This document shows, piece after piece, positions 21,013-57,480 of a stretch of DNA of 64,000 bases. The position numbers and the translations under genes are program-made. Position 1 is the first letter of the stretch. Every line of letters begins with the position of its first letter. The stretch comes from Dromaius novaehollandiae (Eukaryota; Chordata; Aves; Casuariiformes; Dromaiidae): positions 41,205,835 to 41,269,834 of the forward strand of contig NC_088102.1 of assembly GCF_036370855.1 (NCBI RefSeq). Reading direction: 5' to 3'. Below the pieces are notes generated by a model, which was not told where the DNA came from, ran no database searches, and saw only the letters and a program-made list of their open reading frames with translations.

Positions 21013-21905
21013 GTAAGAGCAGGAGCAACTAGGGGTGTGAGTGAGGACTGGCACTCTCCTCTTAGCAGCAGTGGCTATCAATTTAGTTCACTGCTTTGTG
21101 CAAACAAGCTAGTGATTTTTTCAGGCTTATGTATTGTTTCTTTAAATTATTCTTTTTCTGAAACTTGTGTAGCTGTATTCCTCTTCTTCCCCTTTTTTAT
21201 CCTCTTCTTTTATTGAGAAACTTCTTGCTTCTCGTTTATTCATGTTTTTTGCAGAAAATGTTTGTATGTGGCTTTTACGTAAGATGTATAAAGCTGCTAC
21301 AAGCATATGGCATGTTCACGTACATTTATCTAATGTATAACAGCTACTATTAGGGGAAAAGGATGTACATTAGTTCTTGAGGCTCAGCTAAAATATTGTT
21401 TTGTGTAGGTTTTGATAGCTGCTAATGTGTTGTGGTATTAAATTTAGATCATATTCAGGTTTTAAATGATCGGACAGAACTTGATCGTCCTTGCAATAAG
21501 CTTGAAGATTGTCCTTGAGCTTATCACCAATCCAAAAATGAACAATGTGTAGCAATTGATGAAATAAAAACATACAAGCAGAAGGTCACACTCTGAGCAG
21601 ATTGTGCAGTGCTTCTCATTAATTGCACAAGATAGAACGGAGAACTGTTTTGAATGACTGGCTTGTTGTTGGCTTACTTCCATTGCTGACAAACTAATTT
21701 GATAAAGTCCAGACACTCTTATTTTTGTGCTGGAAAATCCCTATTGTGGTATCTCCATGAAGATGTGTTACAGCTCTGTATTGTGGTCGAGAGGATAGAA
21801 GAATAGTTATGTTTAGTCTGCAGGAACTCTAACAATTGGGGTGGGGGGGATGGAGATCTTGGTCATATAAGATCAAAGTTTTTTAACACATTTTTTTCCT
21901 TTCAG
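21013..21905 (+). other. PSEN1 5' UTR intron (inferred)
   Basis: Unique sequence ending in the acceptor TTTTTTTCCTTTCAG directly before the ATG exon; short chance open frames only. Confidence 0.6.
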
Positions 21906-21965
21906 CATCTCAAGAAGAAAGATCTGTTTTGCGTAGAAATAAGTGATTTCCAGAGGACAGCCCCA

Positions 21966-44283
<22,318 letters not shown>

Positions 44284-46236
44284 CACACTTGATGCTGGCA
44301 TTCTACGGATATTTGTATTTGTAGCAAATCTGGGAGGAGGAAGAATGTTTTTTCCCTCACTCCTCAAGTGAAACAGAAGTTTAATACTCAAGATTCCAAG
44401 CCTGAATCATTACAACTTCCTCCCATTTTTCCTGAGACAACTGCTGCACTGGGCACCGTATGATTTTTTTTTTTTCTTTCCCCTGTGTGAGCATGGTTTC
44501 TTCTCAATGAATGGTCTAAACTGGGTGCTGTTTGTCGGAAGCAATCTGATATACATAATTCTGGTAAGGACCACCTGTCTGAAAATTGCTAATGTTTCCA
44601 CCAGCAATGTGCTCTCTCACCACAGGTTGATTATTTTCCACAGTATTAAGGGTGCTCAGGACTTCCTTGACATTAACAGAGGAAGCTGACAAATCAAATG
44701 GAACTTGGCTCTAAACCATTTGAAGAGACAACCCAATTTAAACTCCTTCAGCAGTGATTTTTGACAGCTGAGTCCTGACTGCTTTGTGTCATGAGAAAGG
44801 ATTTTGCATTGTAGCAAATCAACAAAGGGAGAAACTGTCACTCTGAACGAGTGCTCCACTACTTCATAGCCTCTGTGCCTAAATGTGCTTGGTTTAGTAA
44901 CTTTAAAAGCTTTTTTCACACTGGAACTAGAGCCTTTTCTCAGTTTTAATACCTTGCATTCTCACGCGTGGAATGCACCTTCTGTAGAGCTGCTCCAGTT
45001 TATGTAGCTACTTAGACTTGGACTGAATCACTTGGCATAAGAGGATCACAAGCTCCTAATTTGGATCTTTGATTCTGAAAGGTTATGGAAATACTTTAAA
45101 AGGCAATTTCAGGACTGACTTACTCTTCGTGCTCTTGCAAATCATTTTGCTAGAACACCAGTTCAAACCCTGCATTTGAGAATAGCCACTAACAGCACAG
45201 ACTGCATTGTTAGTTTAAGTTCCTTTTATTGATCATCTTATGAAAGAAGCAGACATTCACAACAGTTCCAGCTGGAGTTTACCCTGCCAGATCTAAAGGC
45301 TGAAGTGCTATTAGTAGCACTTCTAATGTTTCTTTCAAATTTTTCCCTTCAAAAACATAGCTGAAGAGATCTAGTCTACAGCAAATTAAAATGTGGAAAT
45401 GCTCTTTCTAAGTAAAATTGTGTTGACCTTGCCATTGTGTTGGTTTGAAGTCTTGATCACCCAACCTTCTAACACCTCAGGTTGGGCAGGGATGTTTTTT
45501 CATGCAGTAACTTCATTGGTGAGAATTCTTAAGTTAGATGAGACAGTACTTAATGTTACCAAGGAATAAAATCTGTGGCCCTCTTACTTTAATTACCTCT
45601 CCTGTGAGGAACAGAAGACTGGAGAAATGAACGACAACTCAAAATCACTGAAAAGAAGATACGGGTTTTTCATCTTCCTACAAGAAAAAGAATCGATTCT
45701 GACCTTAAAATTGCTAAACTCTGTTTTGTTCTTTATTTGAAAGAGCTTGTTTATGAATAGTTGCTTGGAAATGAGACTTACGTGAGATGAAGTTGCTTTT
45801 GTCATAGACTCTTGGTCTGTAAAGTCAACTTTTTTCTGAACGAAGCACAGAGAGTGGGTAACGACGGGCATTCCATTTTACCTCCATCTGGATACTGGAG
45901 TCCTCGCCAAATAGAACCGTCAAAATCCCGAAGCAAACTCCTTTTCCCTTTTTCTTGGGGCTTTGTTTCAGTGCCTATAGATTCAAAGGACTGAGACCTC
46001 ACAGATGCTCTCAAACCGTTGCCCAAGTAATGGAATAAAGGGTGTGATGTATAAATCTGCTTTAAAACCAAGAAAAGTTTATTTTGGTTGTTCTTGGAAA
46101 CATCTCTGTATTGTCCAGGATGATGTGCTAACTGTAGTGTTAGCATCTACATCTGCATAAATAAGATATACTGTCTTGTCTCCTCTAAAGTACTTTATTC
46201 ATCTCATTTGTATGCTAATTCATTGTGGATAGCATT

Positions 46237-46242
46237 AATAAA
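46237..46242 (+). terminator. candidate PSEN1 poly(A) signal
   Basis: AATAAA about 1.95 kb past the stop, followed within 40 nt by a GT-containing stretch. Confidence 0.5.
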
Positions 46243-47594
46243 GTAATCATCACAGTTGCTCACACTGACTTTTCAGGTCAAACTTCCTTGTGTTTTTGAG
46301 CTTCATTCACTGTTCCATGTTTTGCTGAAATGGAGCCTGACTTAAAACAGGCTTTTTTATACAAGACTCTGAGTTGTTTAAGTTTTTTTACTATTGTAAC
46401 TTGTTCCTTTCCTGAGCATTATATCTAAGAAAATTCCCATGTGTGTTATATTGGGCTTCCTAACTATTGTTTTGTTGTATAGAACAGGTTTGCTAAGAGT
46501 TGGCACCACTAGCATCTGTTTGCATACCTGAGCCGAGTCTCAGTTGAGTTGTTACTGAAATGCGGCAGTCATCTTTATTGTTTGTGGTTTTGGTTTAATT
46601 ATTTGCTGTAGAAGCAATGACTCCCATAAGAGTTGCTTTATAATCCATAGAAATAGAGAAAAACTTTTCCACATACTTGAATGGGTGTTAGATGTACAAC
46701 CTGAGCAAGAGCTCAGAATCTTCAAACACTAAATTGCCGGTCTTCCACTCTCCAAAGTTGTTTCTGCTATCCTGGAGTTTTAATTTCTGAGTTAGTGGAG
46801 ATTATAAAATCACAGAAACTGTTGTTCAAGATTATGTATTTGAATCTCAAAATGAAGAAATATAGAAAAGGGAAAGCTGCTTCAAGCCCAGCCCAATATA
46901 TGTTAAAGTATGCTGTCTAATACCAAGTCATGAGTATACCTTCAGAAACTAGGATGTGCAGAACTGAGGCAAATTTTCTAGATTTGCTCTTACACTGAGG
47001 CATGGTAGTTTGTTCCAAATGAGATCTTGCAGATAAAGGCTATCTCAGGAGTTGGGTCCAGAAGATTCAGTTAAGAATGTTTTTTCGCTTGAATTTGAGT
47101 TGTTATTACATAAGTGTGAAGGTGGTATCCGTTCTTTCTTACTCCTTTGTCTTAAAACACCACTTGGCTAGCTTGGGATAGCTGAAAGAATTCTGTTACG
47201 TAGTCTGCATTTTTGAGAGAGTTGTTCATTATTTTTTAATTAGTATATTAAGAACAGTATATTAGACTGTAGCTCTGAAAGAACTATTGTGTAACTGGTA
47301 GCTACGTTCATCTCTTTTGTGCCCCGAACAGACTAACTTGTAATTGTTGTGTTTCAAGTTACGGTTTGAAACTGAATATCCTGATAGCTTACTCTCCCCT
47401 TTCAGGTTGCATTAATGATTAGTCTCCTCCTTTAACTACTCTTTTGCAAATAAATAAATGAATAAACCAAAACACTGAGCTACAGATTTGCTTAAAAAAC
47501 AGCCACTTTATTTCATTTCTTCATTTTTCGCATTGGGGGATTTAATCCAGAGCAAAAAGACAAAACAGATCCCCAGAAGCTGGGGGTTGGAGTT

Positions 47595-47620
47595 GGTTTG
47601 TTTATTTGTTTGTTTGTTTT
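47595..47620. repeat. TTTG microsatellite
   Basis: About six TTTG units with one TTTA interruption in the PSEN1 3' flank. Confidence 0.8.
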
Positions 47621-48288
47621 GTAGCAAAGGTGTGTGATGCTGTCATAGTTATGCATGGCTCTTAAGGTGGCACTCAAATTCTTGTATCTTGAAGGTGTGC
47701 ACTTATATACTGCAGCACATTCAAAACAGTTCTGTCTGGGCAGATCATGACTCTTTTAAGCCAAATATTCAAGGACTGTGTTCCACTAGAAATGGCTTAT
47801 TTCTTTGATGTGAAAAGTAGACCCTGGATATTTCAGGCATAGGAGACTGGCGCTTCTGGGATGTACATAGAGTATGCATTCTGGGCCTGCAGATGACAAC
47901 TGTTTTGCCATTACTGCAGTGAAGAGATAAATATTCTGAAGTTCATTTTGGGTGGACGATACTGTATGAAGAAACTTACCCAAATACATTACTAAAAAAA
48001 TACTATTACTTTTGGCAATGATGCTATTGAAACAAGTCTGATAGAGACTATGGAACGTCTGCACTGCAGCTACATCTCAGTGATAACTTGATCATTGGGA
48101 ACACTGAAATGTGAATTGGAATCAAATTCTTTTACACTCAAAGCATTTGCTGTTTTCTTTTTTTACAAACACTGGTTTGTACATAATCTGAATTGAATGT
48201 GAATGTTTTTTAAATACCTTTCCGGTTCTTGATAAGAGAAAGTTTTGATAGATTACTGGAAATTTTCCTGTATTTGTCTAATTATTAA

Positions 48289-48294
48289 AATAAA
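48289..48294 (+). terminator. candidate distal PSEN1 poly(A) signal
   Basis: AATAAA in an A/T-rich context about 4.0 kb past the stop. It could end the longest PSEN1 transcript. Confidence 0.4.
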
Positions 48295-48310
48295 ATTGCA
48301 TGAATCCTAA

Positions 48311-51300
48311 CATCTTGCCTTTACTATATTATTTTAATGCCACCATTTAGACTTAAAGCTATTGGAGGTCTCAGCACTGTAGCAATTTATATTCAGCATT
48401 TAATGAGTAAGATTCCTGTCTTAAGACACTTAAGTGGCTTCTTTATTTCCCAACAGAGTAACTTCTTCAAACTGATTTCTGTAGAAGTACTTTCTTTTAA
48501 AAGCTTCTTTTCATTCATTTACAGAGTAAGTCAAAGCCAATTGCAAAAGCCCCATGAGAGATAATTAAGGTATGAAAAAAGTTATATGAAATTATACTCA
48601 CTGTCTTGCACAATGAAAATTAGTTTTACCCAGGAAAAAAAAATCTAGGATGCTCAGAAAGAAAACACTTCATAAACAGTACTGTGTATTGCTATTTTGC
48701 TGTTGGTTTCATATCAATAGGCTAGAAAAAGCTTTTCCCTAGGAGCAGTTTTTTTGCTTTGGAAAAGTATTCACTACAAAGTGTAAATTGTGCTAACTGA
48801 ATGACTACTGTGGTATTGAAGGTGCTTCTTTTGGAGATTGCCTTGTCTTTGCATAAACATACACTTTCTATTTTATCATAAACAGAACAGAACAAATAAT
48901 CATGAATAATTTGTCAAGAATTCAGCTGTTTCACCATGAATAGAAATAGGAAGTTTGAGGTTTCTTCAGATCTTTATGAGGAGAAGTATTCAGTAAAGAT
49001 CTTCACTTTGTAGGTTGTTTCCTCAAGAAGTAGAGCAAGCACTCAAAACTGAACAATTTGCTGTTTTTAATTGTCTTTGGTGGTCATATTGTGATAGAAA
49101 ACAGATAAATCACAAATTTAAGTTTAAAAAAAAACCCAAAAACACTGTCATTTTTTTCATAAACTTCCCTCTTTAGTTACCATAAGCTTTAAGTGCATGG
49201 GGCTTGAAGGGAAAAATGCAGTTGACAGCAGTGCAAGAATATTTGTATTTCTTAATTCTGACCTAGTTCTAAGGTCTGCTCTGATGAAATCGTTTAAGAA
49301 TAGAAATATTTTTTGGAGGAAAGCATCCTCTAAAAGTGAGATTTAGGACCTAATTTGGGGTTTTGTCTTGATGTTATTTGATCTTCCTGATGATATATAC
49401 TGAACTGGGAGAATATGATTCTAATATTCTAATTCAATTACCAATTTCTTTTCTTACTGCTTTCCACTTTCATTGTAATCTGTTGGGCAAAGGCAAATGA
49501 GTTTCTTGTATGACAACGTCAGGTTCCATGGAGAATTCTGCTGGGTCTGTAGCATTCACTGCTAGTGTTTTTTAATTACCTAGAAATTGCAATTAAAGGT
49601 ATGTTTAAAGGCAAAATCTGGTCTGTAAATGTCAGGAATTTCTGAACTGTATAGAGAAAAGAACCAGCCTTTGCTGGTTGGAGCTAATGTTTTTTTTTTA
49701 AATAAGGTAATAATCAATTATTTACTAAATTTCACAACCTGAATTTGGTTGTCGTCTTTTTAAACCTCTGTTTGCTATAGGAAGGTGACCTCAGCTTGGC
49801 ATCAAGAGGCACACTAATGGATAGTACAAATGTAATTTGATTAGTTTTGCTTTTTCTTTGTTTTGGAATATGATTTTAATCTAAACTGTGGCAAGAATAG
49901 TGAATAGAGTTCTGTGTTCATATTAATTTTCTGACTGCAGTAATATTAGATAAGGGTCACACTCTTTGATGTGGTTAGTGCTGCAGTCAGAATTAAACAA
50001 TGTACTACTTACTGTTCTTGCTGTACAAGTCAGCATGCATATGCTTGGAGCGTGACTCAGAGCTCAGCTGGGTCTTCATCTAATGTAACAGTTGCGTGAG
50101 GATTTCAGTACCCTATTGAATCAATGGTTTATTTGGTCAACCTCAAGAATACTAATTATTAATCAAATTGCATATTCAAGTAGAGGCCATACAGTTACCA
50201 TCTAGTTATTGGTTATAAACTTAATATCTGATGCTGTTGTATCAAACTGTGTGCCAAATTCTACTTTCAGTTGTTATCTGTGAGAGAGGAATGAATGCAA
50301 AGTTAGATACAACAGAATACCTGCAGATGTCGAGGGGGAGATCTGTAAGAAGATCAAAAATGGCTGGCATCAATAAGCAGCTAGAGGGCTGATTGTTGCC
50401 AGGTGCATTGCATTTCAGCAAGGGGGTTGATCACTGTCTGAAGACAAGAAACAAATAATGCATTAGAGCAGAAATGAGAGAGCAGTGCCTGTCTCAGTGT
50501 CTGCTGCAAGCTCCCAGCAGTAATGTGTGCTAAAACTGTAATCACAGCCACATGGCAGCACAGTGCCCTTAACTGCTTTCTATTCTTAGTCCTCATAACA
50601 AGAGATTAAAGAGCATGGAAAAAATAGCACCTAAAAAGTAGACCCTATTATAAAATATGATTTCCTTTTGGAGGACAGTAGTTAATACATGATGAATCCT
50701 GTAGGGGAGCCATGTATGCATTTCCAGTCACTGCAAAGGTTTCAAAACTATTTTAAGAACAGCAGAACCTGGTTGTTGTCATAGTAGCAATAAACCTTTT
50801 AATCTCACTTCCTGTGGAGATGAAGCTGTTGTTTGTTTATCTACTTAAGGATCATCAAGGCTGGCTATGTGACAGAGAACTAGGGGTACAGCACTATGAA
50901 AAGATGCTATTCATTACCTCCAGAAAGTGCAGTGCTCTTGTCTACTTTGATAGTACTTAGTCAGAATTTCCTGAGGGATAGATCTCATGACAAGCTAATA
51001 GGACAGTCACTTGAGAAGCTAACTTTCATTTATACCAGTGTTTCGGCATTGATAACTTCTTGTCATGATTAAATGAAACTTTCTAGGTAGTATTGGGCAG
51101 GAGCTTGCTACTATCATGGATCTCCTTTAGTTTCAAAATGTCCTTTTAGAACAAGTCGCTTCATCCTGAACGTCTCCATTCCTTAGTCTGTGAGACTTCC
51201 CAAAGAGTGTTGAGTCATATTTACATATTATTGTAAAGACTGTAGTCTCTGAAAAGTTAATGCAATTAAAAACTCCTTAAAGTATTTGGACGATACAAAA

Positions 51301-54300
51301 TGACTTATTTTGAAATGTATGATTGGTAGTGATGTCAAGAGAAAACTGAAGAAAACTGATGAATTCTTCAACTCTAACAATTTTATCCATTTGTTTTTGG
51401 AGACCAGTCCAGCTAGGGAGAATTTTAAATGTCATGTGAAAATCAAAATAGAATTTTGCATCCAAAAACCACACCAAAGTTTGTTCAAAGGTATGTAGAA
51501 CTAAAAGAGACCTTCCTTCCCACCAGATCAAATTGCTTGGTGATTAATTACTGAGCTCTGTGCCATTGCCAGTTTACTTCGTGTAGTCCTGTTACAGTAC
51601 TAGATTGCATAACCTCACCTCCTACAAATACAAAGTAATGTGCATATTTTGTTTGAACCTGTATTTTAATTCATATGTACCAAATAATAGCAACAGTTTG
51701 GGGATTTTTGGTCTTTGTTTTCCTGGAGTCTAAATGTTCTGGCTAGCTGCGCACTCTGTCATTAGGACAAATCACATGGCTAAGTAAGTAAAAGAATCTT
51801 TCCAAGGTTCGCTACTTGTTCTCAAATTAAAAAAAAACAAACAAACTATATTTAATTGCCCCTCTACAAAATTTTGATGATGGATAAAAGTTTTTCTCTC
51901 TTTCCACTGCTTTCCTGCAGGCCTTAGTTCAACATGAAGTGGAAAGATGTATTAGACAAACCTTTGACTATTCCTCCTGTCCCTCTGTTTGTGGATGAGC
52001 TCTTGATATTAGAGGGAAGCTTGCCAGTTATTGCTGAAATTACTTCTTTTTCCTTCTATGGCTTTATAAACCAGCATCCTATTGACTGAAATGCCCTAAC
52101 ATTTTTAGCAGTTTTGAATAACCAAATACTCCTTTGATGAGTTTTGTTTGATGTTTGGTGCTGCTGCTAAAGCTTTTGATCAGATCTAACTCCACCTTAG
52201 TGTGCTTCGCTCTCTGAGTTACTTTGGCTGTCATTTGAGCTGCCCTTGCAGGCTTTGGAAACACTGGCTGGCCTCCCTCCTCGCTCCTCTTTTCCCTTCC
52301 TTTTTTCAATGTTGGCCTCGGGCGCTGCAGGAAGGGTGCAACAAACATATCCCAGCAGGGGCACAGGCCAAAGAGCCTGGTGCGGGGATGAGCTCTCCTT
52401 GGCCAGTTTCTCCTTGCAGGATCTCACAACATCCTCTGCATTGTCCCCACCTCACACAGGCACTCGCCACCCTCTTTCCCCATACCTGCCTTCCTGCTCA
52501 GATTGCTGGCTGGCTGTGTTCACTAGCAGTCAGGCCATGCTTTGGTTTGGTCAGTTGTCCTGCTTGTGAGTTAGGGTAGGCAAAAAGAGCAGCTGGGGAG
52601 ATCAGTTTTTGAGAGAGGTGCTGTAGGCTCTCAGGATGAAGGGCTGAGGCATGTGGACATCAGCACCAACCTCTGTGGAGCTGGTATCTGCTGAACTTGC
52701 CAGCTGGAGTGTATTTTCTGACCTCTGTACTGCTAGTCATGAAAAGAACTTCCCCAAGCTGCCTGTAAAGCACTGAGCAAGAGGTTATCCATAAATTCCT
52801 CTACAATGGCTTTGCAAAGTGCATGTGTAGGGGGATGCCTTGTTGACCATGTAATGTTTTTGCCAGAAGGCTAGTTCGATGGGATGGAGAATGTCTTCCC
52901 AATGGAACAGTTTGTGTTATTATTTGGGGGGGCTTTGGAAGCTTTCGAATTTTACATTCTGAATTAAAAAAATGTTTAGATAGCTTTATTTTGAAACATT
53001 CTGTATTTAAAAATGGTAATTCAGATTCTTCACTGTTTTATTGAATCTGAACCCGCCCTCCCCTTTTTTTTTATTCTGAGGTTTCAAAATTTATTCCCAA
53101 TTTGGATTTTTCTCCCCTCCAAAAAACTTCGATAGTTTTATGGTGTGAGGCAACTGTTTCTTAGACAATAAAAATGCTAGTAGTGGGCTTTTCTAATTTA
53201 TATAAACAACCTGTTACTGTTTGGGATTTGTTTATACTATGCAACTGATTTCTCAGATGTGTCAGTTTGGGGATAACTATGTTAAAGTCATCTATTTTTC
53301 TTTGCTGAGCCATATTGTTTTAAATTAATTCTTAAATGTATTGATCTTCTGAATGGTGTTTAGTTGCAGGGTGGATGGAAAAAAGTACTTCTGTGTTCAG
53401 TAAATCTGCTCTGTAGACACTTACAATACTAGGGCATATCATTTTAATTTTTGTCAAGGATTTTGGTCACAATTTTGGGTGGGTATTCTCTTGGTGTGGC
53501 ATTACAGATTAAAATATGTAAATCATGTGATTTATGCCCAGCTCAACTTCTGCCAAAATGCATGAGATATGATTAAAACCTGCATAATAGTAGCTAAAAT
53601 TGTCTTATGCTTTAATAAGAAGGCAGATTTTATCGATACTCTTTAAGCTCTGCAGGTTGAGATCATCATCAATATCCTACACAGTGCTGAGTATTTTGAC
53701 ACTTGCGTAGTAACGGTGTTTTTCTTTTATTAGAAACAAATTAAATAACTGGGTACAAATGTCTCCCACTCTCTGTTACAGGAATGGTTGGTGCTGCCAG
53801 ATGCCACTTGGTCTTTAGTGGTTTGTTCAAATGGTTTTGCTATAAATATAGAGGTGGGAGCTCTTTATGCTTAATCTTGTAATGAGTTTATTTGCATAAT
53901 GCGTTTACCTAAGTGCACTTCCTAGGTGGTGAAGTACAGAGCTCATGCTGACTGACTGGCTGCTAGAAATGCAGTTGGGGATAAACCAGGGATAAACCAG
54001 GGATAAGTGAAGAGGCTGTTTTGGAGAACAATGTGGGAGTGCCTCGAGGTAGTGATACACTGAATGTACTAAAAAATATCAATTGTTAAAACAGTGACCA
54101 GTGCTAGCTGGAGATGGCAGGCTTAAACCAGCTACTAAGAGGCAATGAAGTGCTGTCTCCCACTATAGTTCTCTGAATGTTGCCTTGCTGTCTGTGGCTG
54201 ATATAACTAGAAATATATATAGCATTATGAGTGTCTGCCTGATAAGCGGAGGTATTTGTTTTGTAGCTTTACTTCTTCTTCCTCAGGATTCATATTGAGC

Positions 54301-55576
54301 AATTTTGCCTTGTCAGCCCGAGCAGTCATTTAAAAGCGATTCTGCTGGGTTTTGGAGTTCTTCCTTCCCTTTTAAAATTCTATATTAGTGAATTGCCCCC
54401 TTGTGCTGCTACAAAAACCCTAGGAAGAGAGTGAGCTAGCACACTGATTTATTCCACAATTATTCCCAGGACCCCATTGAAATAACTTAGAAATGGAAAT
54501 GCCCATAATCTGCTTTCAAATGGGTGTTTGAAGGGCATGATTCTTGTGTCTCATTCTCAGGCTTTCTCTGAGGTATGTACGTGATAGGAAACCTGGATTT
54601 TCTGGATTGTGCGTGCCTCCGGGTGAGAGGAAAAAATCTTTTTGGCTCAGAGACCTTGTGAAGAAGACACAAGTGTGACTCACATGAACCAGGCTCATCT
54701 TGGCAACTTCGTACTCTTTCATTCGCTTCTGGTGCTAAAAGCAGCATAGTTGAGTATAGTATTGCAGTCAGACCTGGCAGTTCCCAACCTTTATGGAAAG
54801 CACCAGAAGTTTCACTTCCATTTGTGCTGTTTCCTATAATTTTCATGCCATCCCCAATGGTGGGAGTGAGCATTCCCAATAGTTGCTTCCCAGTTTTGTC
54901 CTCAATTAGCTCTGTCTTTTCTGCTTTCATCTTTCTCAAATCCATGTGCACGAGGGAATGGTGGAAAACAGGAAAAGCAGGCAGGAGAGGGCCGGTAGAT
55001 TTTAGGAATGGTGTCTCTTGATGTAGTGTGTTCTGTAGTGAGAGGTTTAACTCCAAGTTTTCCTGACTTAGTATGACTCTGAAATGACCAGACAAGCACC
55101 ATTTGGCTGAGCTGCTGATTTAAACGTGAAAACATGTCGAGCTTTTAATAATTCTAGAAGCATTCTTCCGGCTGAGCCATCTTCCTTGGCAAAATGCAGA
55201 GGATTAGGGCATGATGGGAAAACAGTCTTAGAAATATCTTGACATGCAGTTTTCAACCCTTCTTTCTAAACCTGGTTCCTAGAGTCCACCAATTTTTTTG
55301 AAATTAACACCTTTTCTGGACACTTGTCTAAGTTTCAGTCTTTTTTTTTTGCCCCTTGTAACAAGGTGCTCAGAACTAAGCACAACATTTCCCCTTTGGT
55401 GGTGGTGGAGGGGGAACCTAACACAGCCTAGCGGTATTATTATTTTCTCCTGCTATGTTGTATCACAGATTCCCATCTGACATGCTATTTCCCCATCACT
55501 GCCGTCCCTACTAATACTGCTGTTTGCTCTGTGTCCTTCTGTCCTGAATTCTTGTGGTTTGAATTGTTTTTCCCAG
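48311..55576. other. intergenic region downstream of PSEN1
   Basis: About 7 kb without a recognisable gene. It contains an 11-bp tandem repeat (53978-54006), a GC-richer patch at about 52200-52580 open in two frames, and a 202-codon minus-strand open frame (54487-55095) that I could not relate to any family. Upstream exons of the coiled-coil gene could lie in the right-hand part. Confidence 0.55.
53978..54006. repeat. 11-bp tandem repeat GGGATAAACCA
   Basis: Two full units and a seven-base partial third, perfect in sequence. Confidence 0.9.
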
Positions 55577-55675
55577 GTATGCTGTTCTGCATTTTTCCCA
55601 GATGAATCCACTGTTGTCGGTTTTTGCCTCCACCTCCAGCTCTTCTGCAACAGTAGAGCCCAGCATTGAGAAAAG
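55577..55675 (+). other. candidate upstream exon of the coiled-coil gene
   Basis: A 99-nt segment lies between the acceptor GTTTTTCCCAG and the donor AAG|GTAATA. It is open in the phase-2 frame, reading YAVLHFSQMNPLLSVFASTS then SSSATVEPSIEK, with a Met that could serve as a start. It is phase-compatible with 57437-57480 and then with the exon at 58302. Sequence signals only; could be chance. Confidence 0.25.
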
Positions 55676-57436
55676 GTAATAAACTACCGCTCGTGTTAAT
55701 GTCTCGTTGCTGTTCTTCTAGCTCCTTTTCTGCACCTTTCTCCCATTGCAATTTTCATGAGAATGTTTTTGATTCCTACTTCTTGTTTCATCAAAGAATA
55801 TTTTGCATTGAACCAACCCTAATACTGATTCCTATCTTACTTTACTAGGAACTCCTCTCATGCTACTGCTTGTTTTCATTTTATATGGTTATTTTAGTAG
55901 TGTCTCTTACCCAGTCTCTGTTGCCAAGATTCTGTTTGTACCCAAGGTGTCTTAAATAGTTTTGAGAGTAAGTTGGTGAGAGGTGATGTCTCAATTACTA
56001 ATATCCAAGAAATGACCTCTACGGTGTTCTCTTTATGTATCATTGTAATTCTGCTAGATTTAAGATATTTGGGTGCTGCATGTACAGTTGTGGAGACAGC
56101 AAGGATTCCTCAATAATGAAGACCTGCTGTTTTGTAATGCTGCAATGTGTTCCAGCCTATTCCAGTGCCACGTGCATCACGTGGGATCTGGGCTGGCAGC
56201 CAGCACAAATGTTTCTTCAAGGACTTTAGGACATATTCTAATTATGTTTAGATTCTCCCACTCTCTTTTCATCTGAAGGATGTCACTCTTTCTGCTCATT
56301 TCAAAGTGCAATGCAAAGCAGTCCATCTGCCAGTGTGAGAGGGGTGCACTTGTGTGAGAGAGAGGCAATAGGATGGCTGGCTTTGTGAGTGAGTTTTTAA
56401 CCTCCAGCTGTGAGAAGTCCTAGGCCTTTGAACACTGTCAGAGCTTGGCCAGTGTCCAGCAATGCCTTCAGCCAGTGCTGGAGGAGAAGTAAACCTCCCT
56501 GGAGGAAAGCCTCATGTCTCTAAGCCTGGCAGAGGGAAAGGGGGATAAGTTGTGGGATGAAGCATCTGAAGCTCTCCACAGTTGAAAAAATAGTTTTCTG
56601 GTTAAAGGCCAAAGATTGAAGGAAAAAGGTGTATGTGGGAGCTATGCATGTGAACAAGTTTGTCCTCTCTCCTTAACCTGGTGTTCAGTGTGTAGGATGG
56701 GAGTACAGCACTTTTCCTAAGGGTCTTTTCTAAGAGAACTGGAACTGCACAACAATATGCAGAATGAAGGCCATTATTCAATACTGTGCCCTGGAACATA
56801 ATTCCTGTGAGGTGAATACAGTGAGGACAGGTCCACGTCTGTATGTGACATATGGCAAATGAGATTTTGCATTTCTGTGTGTATACAGATCAGGCTGAGG
56901 GCATGAGGGAAAAGGTGCCGACACAGCCTGGAGTAAATGTTCTGATGTAGGGAGGGAGGAGAGAGACACTGTTGTCTGGCCTTACTTTGGAAGTTATCCA
57001 AGGGCAAGCCTGTCTTCTGGTCTCTGCTGTGGTCTGTGTCCTCTGAACAGACAATCAGTGCTAAATTGCATGGAGTCCTTCCTGGAGAGCTGCATGCAAC
57101 AACACCTTCTTTTCAGTTGAATTAATTTCTCAAGGGTGATACTGTTACGTCAGAGCCCCGGTGAATTAATGATTCTTATTGTCTAGGCAAGTGCGTTAAT
57201 TAACCGGATACATAAGAAGGTCTGGGTCATACATCCAGAAAGTGGGCCAGGCTCTCTCAATCCCTTGTGGCTGTTGGGATCATCATGCTGCCTAGCATGA
57301 CCTGACTAATCAGCGCATTATCAGACTGGGATGTCTCTGTCCTGATTCGCACATGGTCACAGTAGTGTTCCAGCAGCAGTTTCTGACTCTGTTGTGGGTG
57401 GCATGCGTGTCCAGGAAGAAGTGTTTTGGTGTTCAG

Positions 57437-57480
57437 GCGGCAGCTGACAACAGCTTGGAAGTCTCTTGGGAGTCCCCTTG
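57437..57480 (+). other. candidate upstream exon of the coiled-coil gene
   Basis: A 44-nt segment between GGTGTTCAG and the donor TTG|GTAGGT. It reads RQLTTAWKSLGSPL and ends in phase 1, which would fuse with GC at 58302 to give Gly-Arg-Leu-Asn-Arg. Weak evidence: splice signals and phase only. Confidence 0.2.

Larger units (their letters stand above)
44284..48310 (+). other. PSEN1: PSEN1 3' UTR, several alternative ends
   Basis: Canonical AATAAA signals after the stop occur at 45565, 46034, 46237 and 48289. The longest form would have a 3' UTR of about 4 kb. A TTTG microsatellite (47595-47620) lies in the distal part. Minus-strand open frames here (for example 45593-46146 and 47786-48064) show no family features. 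Confidence 0.6.

Noticed and set aside
52202-52579. Overlapping frames of 125 and 107 codons in a GC-richer patch
   Set aside because: Both frames are Cys/Pro/Ser-rich without domain features; better explained by composition.
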